From positions 1 through 43,861 of the forward strand of contig CAYSCH010000024.1 in NCBI GenBank assembly GCA_964429355.1: a DNA stretch of 43,861 bases, written 5' to 3'. Shown here piece after piece: positions 7,726 to 15,031 of the stretch. The notes beneath the pieces are model-generated. The model was not told where the DNA came from and ran no database searches. It saw only the letters and a program-made list of their open reading frames with translations. Source of the stretch: JAAYAY01 sp964429355. GTDB taxonomy: Bacteria; Planctomycetota; Planctomycetia; Pirellulales; Thermoguttaceae. How positions within the stretch are numbered: position 1 is the first letter of the stretch; each line of letters opens with the position of its first letter. A program made the position numbers and the translations under genes.

Positions 7726-10449
7726 GTGGCACACGATGACACCGAATGGACCAATGATGGCAAGTACTATTTCAATTCCCTAGTCGCTTCGTTCACGCTG
7801 CGTCGTGGGTATTTGAGAATCGACTACAGTCCAACTGTATTCGGACCGGGGTCCATTACGTTCTCTCGTGACACGTCGGACCCAACAGAAGAGTGTCACG
7901 AAATCACTGAAGAGGAATTCCGTACCCTGCGGTCCCAGGTCACAAAGCTACTACAAGAAATGTACAAATCGCACGCAGCAGACCCACTGCCGACGATTGA
8001 ATTGCCAGAAACAAGCGGCGAACAAGAGGAATGTGACGACTATGAGCAGAACGAAGATGCAGAAGACGAGGAGATCGATCCGGCGACTACACAACTGTTG
8101 ATCGCCGCCGCGGAGGGTGATATCGAAGCGGTCAGAAGTGCTTTGGCAGCCGGAGCAGATGTAAACGGCAGTTGCAGCGAAGACGAGAACTCTACGGGCC
8201 TTTCGCGGGCGGTTGAGAACGGACACCTTGAGATCGTTTCATTCCTCCTCGAGCAAGGAGCTGATATTTCGAGTGACTCCGGCCAGAATCTGTGGCGCCG
8301 CGCGTTCGTGAATGAGCATTATGCCATCGCGAATCTGTTTGCCGAACATGGCGTCGAGACTCAGCCGCGGGAGGCAATGCTGCACGCTGCACACGAAGGA
8401 AGACTTGCTGTCGTTGAGAAGCTTCTTAATGGCTATGGTGATCTCAATGAGGGCACCATGTTCTACTGGCCTACGAGAATCACAGGGACTCCCCTCACGG
8501 TCGCTGCTGCGGCCGGTCGTGCTGATGTAGTGGAGTTTCTCCTCAACAAAGGGGCAGACCCAGATATTCCTGGCGACGGTGACGTCACCGCTTGGTTGGC
8601 GGCCGCGGCTGAAGGGAATCTAAAGATCTGTACCATGTTGGAGTCGTGCGGTGCCAAGAGAGACATTCAGGCTGCTCTCGTCCGTGCGGCACAACTCGGA
8701 AACACACAAACCGTGCTTGATCTTCTAGAGCGAGGCGCTAATCCAACTGAAGAAGCAGTGGTTGCCGGCCAACGACTTACGCCGCTCATGGCAGTTGCCG
8801 AAAGCAATGACTTGTTCACGAAGGTAGATCACTACGAGGAGGCACAAGCCCTGCAACTGAATCTGATGAAGGTGCTGCTGGATAATGGGGCCGACCCCAA
8901 CGTGCGTTCTTCGGAGGGACGTCACCCGCTCTTCTATGCGGTGGATCGAATGAACAACGACATGGTGTCTCTCTTGCTGGAACATAACTCCTCGCCCGAT
9001 CCGGTCGATAGGGAAACAGGTGAGACTCCGCTGTTTCGCGCAGCGGCGGATGGCAACAAGACTGACATTGCCAGGTTGTTACTCAATGCGGGCGCTAACC
9101 CGAATGCCAAAGATCGAAGCGGGCAAACGCCTGTCCAACGTCTGCTCACAAGCGAATGGGGGCAACCACACGCTGAGTTTGTCTTTGCATTGGCAGCCTA
9201 TGGAGCCGATTTGGACGTCCTCACCCCAGAAGGCAAGTCTGTAATAGACTTGGCAAACCAGGTCGTTCAAAACAGTGAGGATGAGTGGGCGGCTGAACAG
9301 TGTCAAGAGATTGTCGACTTCCTCGACAATCAAGAACTTCTGGATGAGTATGGGGGCGCCCTTGCTCGTCCACCTCAGTGTGCGGAAGATTGTTTGACTC
9401 GGGCTAAGTGCGCCATGGAACTGCTCCAAGATGGGGAGTTGGCCGTCAGCCAACTCGTGGATGCAGTGCGTATGGACGGTACCAGTATGGAACGTGTTAT
9501 TAGCTACCTTTCCGCTCACGACTGGGAATCTCGGTATGTAGCTGCCGTGGCCATGGGACGGCTGGGGAATGATGCGAGAGTGGCGATACCTCATCTTATT
9601 GAATGCTTTGACGACGAAGATGACGACGTAGCTCTCGCTGCATCCTGTGCCCTCGTCGAAATCGGGGTCGACTCTCTGCCCGCATTGAAGCAGTTCTTGC
9701 AGGATTGTGAACCAACTTCAGCGTCGCTTGCAGCACGCACGATTGTGGAAATTGACTCGAATTCAGCACCGGCCATCATCGAGATGCTGCAAAGCCGACT
9801 TCCTGCAAACGAAGACGCACTTGAGGGCACAGCAGCGTTTGCCGTCGCGGCGATTGAGCGTGCCATTGGCAGCGTGTTCGCACGAGTTAACAACACGAAA
9901 GACGCGATTGCGGCGTATCAGAAAGCGGTCTATCTGAACCCAAATCTTCAAACTTGCTACTGGACTGAGTTGGCCGAGCTCAAAATGGACTCGGGGGATA
10001 GTACCTTGTCGGAAGCGATCGAGGCTTACCAAAATGGCCAGATTTGCGCCGATCAAGGTGAGTACCAGGCGGCAGTCGACCATTATCGCCGGGCGATCGA
10101 TGCGGATTCGACTTTTCCCTGGGGCTACAACAACCTCGCGTGGCTTAGCGCGACGTGTGATGATCCGTCATTTCACGATGCAGGTCTTGCGATCACAAAT
10201 GCCGCGAAAGCGTGTGAGCTTACCGGTTACCGTTACTACGGAATCCTCGATACTCTTGCGGCGGCGTACGCGGCATCTGGGGACTTTGACAAAGCAGTTG
10301 AAGTGGCTGAGAAGGCTCTTGGCGTTGCACCACCAGACGAAGAGGATGAATACAGATTTACCCTGGAACGGTATCGTGTGGGCCTGCCGTGGGCCCCATT
10401 TGAGACCAACAATGACGAAGTGAACGACAGTGAGATCGAAGAGGAGTAG
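7726..10449 (+). CDS. Ankyrin, HEAT and TPR repeat scaffold protein
   Basis: 907 residues. The GTG at 7726 is chosen because GGAG lies eight bases upstream; an in-frame TTG at 7645 has no ribosome binding site. Residues 1-85 form a small unrecognised domain (DDTEWTNDGKYYFNSLV), then an acidic linker (about 88-118). Ankyrin repeats fill about 120-510, for example LLIAAAEGDIEAVRSALAAG and DIARLLLNAGANPNAKD. HEAT-like repeats follow at about 585-680 (SRYVAAVAMGRLGNDARVAI), then TPR units at about 700-870 (EYQAAVDHYRRAIDADS). No signal peptide or membrane segment. Such proteins bind other proteins; no catalytic domain is seen. It lies 86 bases after the zinc-finger/repeat gene on the same strand and may be co-transcribed. 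Three solenoid types in one chain is unusual but known in planctomycetes. Confidence 0.85.
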   Translation: MAHDDTEWTNDGKYYFNSLVASFTLRRGYLRIDYSPTVFGPGSITFSRDTSDPTEECHEITEEEFRTLRSQVTKLLQEMYKSHAADPLPTIELPETSGEQEECDDYEQNEDAEDEEIDPATTQLLIAAAEGDIEAVRSALAAGADVNGSCSEDENSTGLSRAVENGHLEIVSFLLEQGADISSDSGQNLWRRAFVNEHYAIANLFAEHGVETQPREAMLHAAHEGRLAVVEKLLNGYGDLNEGTMFYWPTRITGTPLTVAAAAGRADVVEFLLNKGADPDIPGDGDVTAWLAAAAEGNLKICTMLESCGAKRDIQAALVRAAQLGNTQTVLDLLERGANPTEEAVVAGQRLTPLMAVAESNDLFTKVDHYEEAQALQLNLMKVLLDNGADPNVRSSEGRHPLFYAVDRMNNDMVSLLLEHNSSPDPVDRETGETPLFRAAADGNKTDIARLLLNAGANPNAKDRSGQTPVQRLLTSEWGQPHAEFVFALAAYGADLDVLTPEGKSVIDLANQVVQNSEDEWAAEQCQEIVDFLDNQELLDEYGGALARPPQCAEDCLTRAKCAMELLQDGELAVSQLVDAVRMDGTSMERVISYLSAHDWESRYVAAVAMGRLGNDARVAIPHLIECFDDEDDDVALAASCALVEIGVDSLPALKQFLQDCEPTSASLAARTIVEIDSNSAPAIIEMLQSRLPANEDALEGTAAFAVAAIERAIGSVFARVNNTKDAIAAYQKAVYLNPNLQTCYWTELAELKMDSGDSTLSEAIEAYQNGQICADQGEYQAAVDHYRRAIDADSTFPWGYNNLAWLSATCDDPSFHDAGLAITNAAKACELTGYRYYGILDTLAAAYAASGDFDKAVEVAEKALGVAPPDEEDEYRFTLERYRVGLPWAPFETNNDEVNDSEIEEE

Positions 10450-10655
10450 AGTGCCTGCAAGGCAATAGACACGTGTGCACCACGCAATTCCCGGCCCATG
10501 TACTGATTTTGGGTGCTTGCTGGCAATGGCATAGGTTGGGTGGCCGTCGGTGCCGATCTCCGTTGGGCCGGCAAACAAAAGCAATGTGGGGAATCATGGC
10601 GGAACTCTAGATCAAGGTGGCGTCGTGCGGAAGGCTCGGTGACGGTACCGCCACG

Positions 10656-11021
10656 CTACTTCGTTGGCAATGTGGTGGCAGGGGCAGGGTGGACCGACGG
10701 CTCTATGAAGGCACGCCAGTTCGGCGGCCCAAACAAGAGGTCATATTGTTCTTGCGTGGCAGCCGTCAGAATCCAAATGGGTAAATTTACTTCCTCCCAC
10801 TCGGAGAACTTTCGCCATTGAAGCCTCGTCAGCGACCGGTCGTCGGGCCGCTTTGGCTCGACCCAGCGGAAGCCATATTCTCGCTTGAAGCAGTACAGAA
10901 CGGGTATCCCGTCGTGATAAGCGTTGGACAAGAGGGGTTCGACATACCAGCCTCGGAGCGTCAGGTACTTGACGATCTTCCTGCGGAGCTGGTTGTCGGT
11001 TTCTTGCTTGATGTTACCCAT
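10656..11021 (-). CDS. VRR-NUC-like nuclease, probable active-site change
   Basis: 121 residues from the ATG at 11021 (MGNIKQETD); an in-frame upstream start at 11087 would add 22 residues of unlikely sequence. The fold pattern is that of small PD-(D/E)xK or VRR-NUC enzymes of phages: an N-terminal helix (NQLRRKIVKYLTLRGWYV), then GIPVLYCF, then WVEPKRP with the E-x-K pair (E55, K57), LTRLQ, and PIWILTAATQEQYDLL. In the family as I know it the first motif is usually GxPDLY; here the Asp position is Val41. Asp37 three residues earlier might substitute, otherwise the enzyme is inactive. It lies alone on the minus strand at the left end of the phage-like region. Assignment is by eye. Confidence 0.55.
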   Translation of the reverse strand: MGNIKQETDNQLRRKIVKYLTLRGWYVEPLLSNAYHDGIPVLYCFKREYGFRWVEPKRPDDRSLTRLQWRKFSEWEEVNLPIWILTAATQEQYDLLFGPPNWRAFIEPSVHPAPATTLPTK

Positions 11022-11291
11022 TTTGTCGCTTTCTCTGGCACTGGATCTGTAGGCGAGGGTGTCCCATTCGATTCGCCTTGGCAACATATGGGGCGAATAC
11101 GTAAACTATAGCTCAAGATGCACCCCCACAGCGGCGGGCGAGAAGAAATGGGCAAAAACTGTGGTAGCCGACGCCCTTGGCGTGAGGTCTGTTCAGTCTG
11201 GGTCCGTGAAGGCGAGTATGTCCCAAAGCGTCAGCCACACAGGAGAAGTATAGCTCAGTCGAGCAGGCAGGATCCTGTTCGGGGCTAGATA

Positions 11292-11975
11292 GTGCCTACC
11301 AGCTACCAGAGTGCCGATGCCAAGCAGATGGACAACCAAGGCCTGGAGGCCGGCCTCAGCTTCATCGGCCTCGCACTCGAAGCTGCCGAGAAGCAGATCG
11401 TTCAACACTGGGCTGCCTACGAGAGCGTAACGCCCTCAACACGCAGGCCCGCCAGAGTCAGGTATCCCAACACCTACTCACTGAAGACCGACGGTGATCG
11501 GATCGATGAGTCGGAAAAGCTGACGAAGGTCATTAGCAAGACGCCGAGCCGCACGGCCCAGAAGGAACTGTGGAAGACGAACATCCTTCGCCTGCTTGGT
11601 GGACACGTCAAGCCCGACGTGCTCACGAGGATCAACAAAGAGATCGACGAATCGAAGTTCACGACCGCTGACCCAGACACCATTGACATGGCCGTTGAAC
11701 GTGGCCTGTGCGGTGAGAAAACCGGATCGATGGCCCTTGGCTTCGACCCCGAAGAGTACAAGCAAGCCCGAATCGATCACGCCGAACGAGTCAAGCGTAT
11801 TGCTGAATCTCAAGGCATGAAAGACGAGAATCCGGCAGCCCGTGGCGTCGACGATCTCGATCAGAACGTCTCATCCGGCAGGGAAGAGAAGACCGAGAGT
11901 CGCGACAACACACTCCAAGACACACCTAAGGACCGCACTCGCGGCAAGGGACGACGAAACAATGAACGGGTATGA
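11292..11975 (+). CDS. Possible phage portal protein, C-terminal fragment
   Basis: 227 residues starting at a GTG with no good ribosome binding site. The N-terminal part (AKQMDNQGLEAGLSFIGLAL, then EKQIVQHWAAYE) resembles the C-terminal third of some phage portal proteins, which thread DNA through the capsid vertex. The rest is polar and charged and ends with RTRGKGRRNNERV. Full portals are about 400-550 residues, so this would lack its N-terminal two thirds; no open frame precedes it. It overlaps the next structural gene by 14 bases, the tight packing expected of a phage morphogenesis operon. Confidence is moderate because the similarity is remembered, not computed. Confidence 0.4.
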   Translation: MPTSYQSADAKQMDNQGLEAGLSFIGLALEAAEKQIVQHWAAYESVTPSTRRPARVRYPNTYSLKTDGDRIDESEKLTKVISKTPSRTAQKELWKTNILRLLGGHVKPDVLTRINKEIDESKFTTADPDTIDMAVERGLCGEKTGSMALGFDPEEYKQARIDHAERVKRIAESQGMKDENPAARGVDDLDQNVSSGREEKTESRDNTLQDTPKDRTRGKGRRNNERV

Positions 11976-14403
11976 CATACACAACGAGCTATACACTGGG
12001 CAGGTGGGGGCAGGCCTCACGCCCACGCCACTCAGCCCTTCACGAAGACTCTGGAAGGGCATCCTGGTCAAGGCCTTGTCGACGAACACGGTCTCCGTGT
12101 ACGTTGGTCCCTCATCGGTATCGAAGGACAGCGGCTTAGAGTTGGCCAAGGGCGAGGAAGTGTTCATCGCCATCGATGACCCTTCCAAGGTGAATGCCGT
12201 CGCACCCAGCCTGCTCAACCAGAAGCAGACCGTGACGGTCACCTCTGTGATAGGCCAGACCTGGACCCTGACGTTTGCTGGTGCCACCACGGCTCCTATC
12301 GCCCATGCGGCCGCCGCAGCCGACGTTGAGAATGCTTTGGAAGCCCTAGCCACCATCGGAGCTGGCAACGTGGCGGTCGTCGGGAACGGCCCCTATGTTG
12401 TTGAGTTCAAGGGTGATCTTGCCGGGCTGGCTTGCCCGTTGCTGACTGGGCGGGGCGGGTCGAACGAAGTCCAGTCCGTCGCGATCGACAACACGACCGT
12501 CGGCGGGACGTTCACGCTTACCGATGGGACGACAGTCAGCGGCCCCATTGCCTTCGACGCCGCTGCCGCCGACGTCGAGACAGCCCTGGAGGCCGTCTAC
12601 GGTGTGGGCAACGTGTCTGTGACTGGTGGTGCAGGCCCCGCCAATCCCTGGCTGGTCGAGTTCATCGGAGACCTGGCCCTCACGAACGTTGACCTGATGG
12701 TCGGTGATGCCACTGGTTTGACCGGCGGAGCCCACTCAGCGATGGGCGTTGTGGAGTCGGTCCCACACGTGGTAGCGTCCGGCGAAGTCCAGTCTGTCGC
12801 GATCGACAACACGACCGTCGGCGGGACGTTCACGCTCACCGATGGAACGACAACCACTGCTGCGATTGCCTTCAATGCCTCTGCCGCCGACGTCGAGACA
12901 GCCCTGGAGGCCGTCTATGGTGCCGGCAACGTGTCCGTGACTGGTGGCCCTGGCCCAGCCGCCGCCTGGCTGGTCGAGTTCATCGGGACCCTTGCCGGGG
13001 TGGAAGTGCCCGAGATGACTGGGGATGCTACTGGTTTGCTTGGTGGGGCACACTCAGCGATGGGCGTTGTGGAGTCGGTCTCCCACGTGGTAGCGGCTGG
13101 TGAAGTTCAGTCCGTCGCGATCGACAACACGACCATCGGTGGTGTGTTCACGCTCTCCGACGGTACGACAACCACTGCCCCCATTCCCTTCAATGCCTCT
13201 GCCGCCGATGTCGAGACAGCCCTGGAGGCCGTCTACGGTGCAGGCAATGTGTCTGTGACTGGTGGACCCGGTCCGGCCGCAGACTGGGAGGTCGAGTTCA
13301 TCGGGACCCTTGCCGGGGTGGAAGTGCCCGAGATGATCGGGGACGCCACCAACTTGACCGGTGGGGCCCACACGAACATCGGAGTAACAGAGTCAGTTGC
13401 TCACGTGGTGGAGGCGGGCGAGGTCCAAAGTGTTGCGATTGACGGTGGCCACACTGGTGGGACGTTTACGCTTACCCATGGTATCTCCACGACAGGCGCG
13501 ATCGCCTACAACGCAACTGCGGTCGACGTGCAAACTGCTTTGAACGCAGTCCTTGGTGCTGACACCGTCACCGTTACCGGTGGACCAGGTCCCGGCATAC
13601 CATGGGCCGTCCAATTCACTGGTTGGCCCGGGATCGAGGTGCTTGAGATGACCGGTGATGGTACCAACCTCACAGGTGGTGCCAACACGGACGTGACCAT
13701 CTCTGAGACAGCATCCCATGTGGTTGGGGCGAATGAGGAACAGACGGTCGAACTGAATGGAACACCCACCAGTGGGACGTTCACACTAACCCTCGGTGGG
13801 GACACCACTGACCCGATCGCCTTCAATGCAACTGCGGCCGACGTCGCAACCGCTTTGAACGCAGCCCTTGGTGCTGGCAGTGTCTCCGTCACCGGAGGCC
13901 CAGGTCCTGGTTCCCCCTGGATAGTCGAGTTCCTCGGTTCCAGGGCCCAGACCGAAGTGGCCGAGATGACCGGTGATGGCAGCCTACTGATTGGATCAGT
14001 GGATGTCTCTGAGACCACGCCACACGTGGTCGGAGTGAATGAGGTTCAGGAAGTCAACCTGAATGGAACACCAAGTGGTGGTGCGTTCACACTGACACTT
14101 GGCGCGATCACGACCGATCCGATCGCCTTTGATGCAACAGCGGCCGACGTGGCAACAGCCCTGAACGCAGCCCTTGGTGCGGGCAGTGTCTCCGTGACTG
14201 GTGGACCTGGCCCGGCCGTCCCCTGGCTGGTCGAGTTCACTGGGACCTATGCCCAGACCGAAGTGGACGAGATGGCCGGCGATGCCCTCCTGCTGGTTGG
14301 CACGGTGGGTGTCGTGGAAACACCCCATACACTGGTCACATTCGCAATCGCCGAGACACAGAATCCTCTCGCAGCGAGCCGGGTCGCCTGGATCGCCCAG
14401 TAA
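11962..14403 (+). CDS. Phage structural protein with seven beta-rich repeats
   Basis: 813 residues from the ATG at 11962. Residues 1-80 form a head- or tail-associated domain (TVSVYVGPSSVSKDSGLELA, then EEVFIAIDDPSKV). Seven repeats of about 90-110 residues follow, each running EVQSVAID, GGTFTLTDGTTT, AADVETALEAVYGAGNVSVTG, WLVEFIG. This repeat is common in virion decoration, fibre or tail proteins of phages of GC-rich hosts. Units 2-4 are nearly identical at DNA level, so they arose by recent tandem duplication; units 1, 5, 6 and 7 are more diverged. It overlaps the portal-like fragment and is followed 11 bases later by a head-tail connector. It may face the virion exterior. The in-frame upstream ATG at 11842 lies inside the previous gene and is less likely. 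Confidence 0.7.
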   Translation: MNGYDIHNELYTGQVGAGLTPTPLSPSRRLWKGILVKALSTNTVSVYVGPSSVSKDSGLELAKGEEVFIAIDDPSKVNAVAPSLLNQKQTVTVTSVIGQTWTLTFAGATTAPIAHAAAAADVENALEALATIGAGNVAVVGNGPYVVEFKGDLAGLACPLLTGRGGSNEVQSVAIDNTTVGGTFTLTDGTTVSGPIAFDAAAADVETALEAVYGVGNVSVTGGAGPANPWLVEFIGDLALTNVDLMVGDATGLTGGAHSAMGVVESVPHVVASGEVQSVAIDNTTVGGTFTLTDGTTTTAAIAFNASAADVETALEAVYGAGNVSVTGGPGPAAAWLVEFIGTLAGVEVPEMTGDATGLLGGAHSAMGVVESVSHVVAAGEVQSVAIDNTTIGGVFTLSDGTTTTAPIPFNASAADVETALEAVYGAGNVSVTGGPGPAADWEVEFIGTLAGVEVPEMIGDATNLTGGAHTNIGVTESVAHVVEAGEVQSVAIDGGHTGGTFTLTHGISTTGAIAYNATAVDVQTALNAVLGADTVTVTGGPGPGIPWAVQFTGWPGIEVLEMTGDGTNLTGGANTDVTISETASHVVGANEEQTVELNGTPTSGTFTLTLGGDTTDPIAFNATAADVATALNAALGAGSVSVTGGPGPGSPWIVEFLGSRAQTEVAEMTGDGSLLIGSVDVSETTPHVVGVNEVQEVNLNGTPSGGAFTLTLGAITTDPIAFDATAADVATALNAALGAGSVSVTGGPGPAVPWLVEFTGTYAQTEVDEMAGDALLLVGTVGVVETPHTLVTFAIAETQNPLAASRVAWIAQ

Positions 14404-14414
14404 GGAGGTGAACA

Positions 14415-14744
14415 TTGGCTCTCGACCTCACCTTCTATGGCACAATCGAAGAGGCGGAAACCTACTTCGCCATGCGGCTCCACGAGTACGCCTGGACTTC
14501 CGCCTCTTCAGCGGACAAGCAGAAGGCCCTCTATGCGGCCCGACAGATCATCGACGCCCTGAACTACAAGGGCCACAAAGCCACCGTTTACACGCTCTTG
14601 GTAGCGAATCCGCTGGCGACAGATGAAGCAATCCGTGCGGCCGAAGTCGCACAGCCACTGGAGTTCCCGCGAGGGGCGGACACCGAGATCCCCGAAGCCA
14701 TTCGAATGCTCGACGCCGCCTTCGGCTGCGTGCTGCTGGGATGA
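14415..14744 (+). CDS. Phage head-tail connector of the DnaT-like / gp6-like type
   Basis: 109 residues. The TTG start at 14415 is favoured by the near-perfect AAGGAGGTG seven bases upstream. The sequence TFYGTIEEAETYFAMRLHEYAW, then KALYAARQIIDALNYKGHK, ending LEFPRGADTEIPEAIRMLDAAFGCVLL follows the pattern of small helical connector proteins (annotated as putative DnaT-like or gp6-like) that form the ring joining the portal to the tail. The EFPRG...IP...A spacing is typical. It directly follows the repeat-bearing structural gene, and its stop overlaps the next ATG (ATGA at 14741). Confidence 0.65.
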   Translation: MALDLTFYGTIEEAETYFAMRLHEYAWTSASSADKQKALYAARQIIDALNYKGHKATVYTLLVANPLATDEAIRAAEVAQPLEFPRGADTEIPEAIRMLDAAFGCVLLG

Positions 14745-14968
14745 TTTTCAATGAAAGGAGGATGGATGTGGACATTGTGATTCCGATGTTTGGTGCCCTC
14801 GTTTTCCATTTCTGGCGAAAGCGCAAACGTGACCGCACTCTGTGCGCCAGAGTCAATGAGTTCGAACGTGAGCACCGGACGATGCTGGCCATGATTCCTA
14901 TGGCGGGGACATCTGATCGGCCTGGTGGCCCCAGCATCATAGCTTCGTTGAAGCCGAAGTGCTGGTAG
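14741..14968 (+). CDS. Small hypothetical protein coupled to the connector gene
   Basis: 75 residues starting at the ATGA overlap with the connector stop. It begins MIFNERRMDVDIVIPMFGAL with a short hydrophobic stretch, then a basic segment (WRKRKRDR). AAAGGAGG lies inside its first codons, too close to the second ATG (14762) to be ideal. No family recognised. It could be a small morphogenesis protein or the start of a gene cut short by decay, since no further structural genes follow. Confidence 0.3.
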   Translation: MIFNERRMDVDIVIPMFGALVFHFWRKRKRDRTLCARVNEFEREHRTMLAMIPMAGTSDRPGGPSIIASLKPKCW

Positions 14969-15031
14969 GCCGGGTCAGTACTGCCATGGAGTTGCCAAGG
15001 TACCGCGCCGATATCCCAGGAACAATCAGGG

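Noticed and set aside
2158..10449. CRISPR array
   Set aside because: The regular repetition comes from protein-coding 69-base units with diverged sequence, not identical repeats with unique spacers.
10450..11291. Far attachment site (copy of the tRNA-Pro 3' end)
   Set aside because: I looked for the T-arm and anticodon-arm sequence of the tRNA through the left half and found no convincing copy.
11842..11961. Upstream ATG for the repeat-bearing structural protein
   Set aside because: It would overlap the preceding gene by more than 130 bases and adds residues without domain character; the ATG at 11962 fits the usual short overlap.
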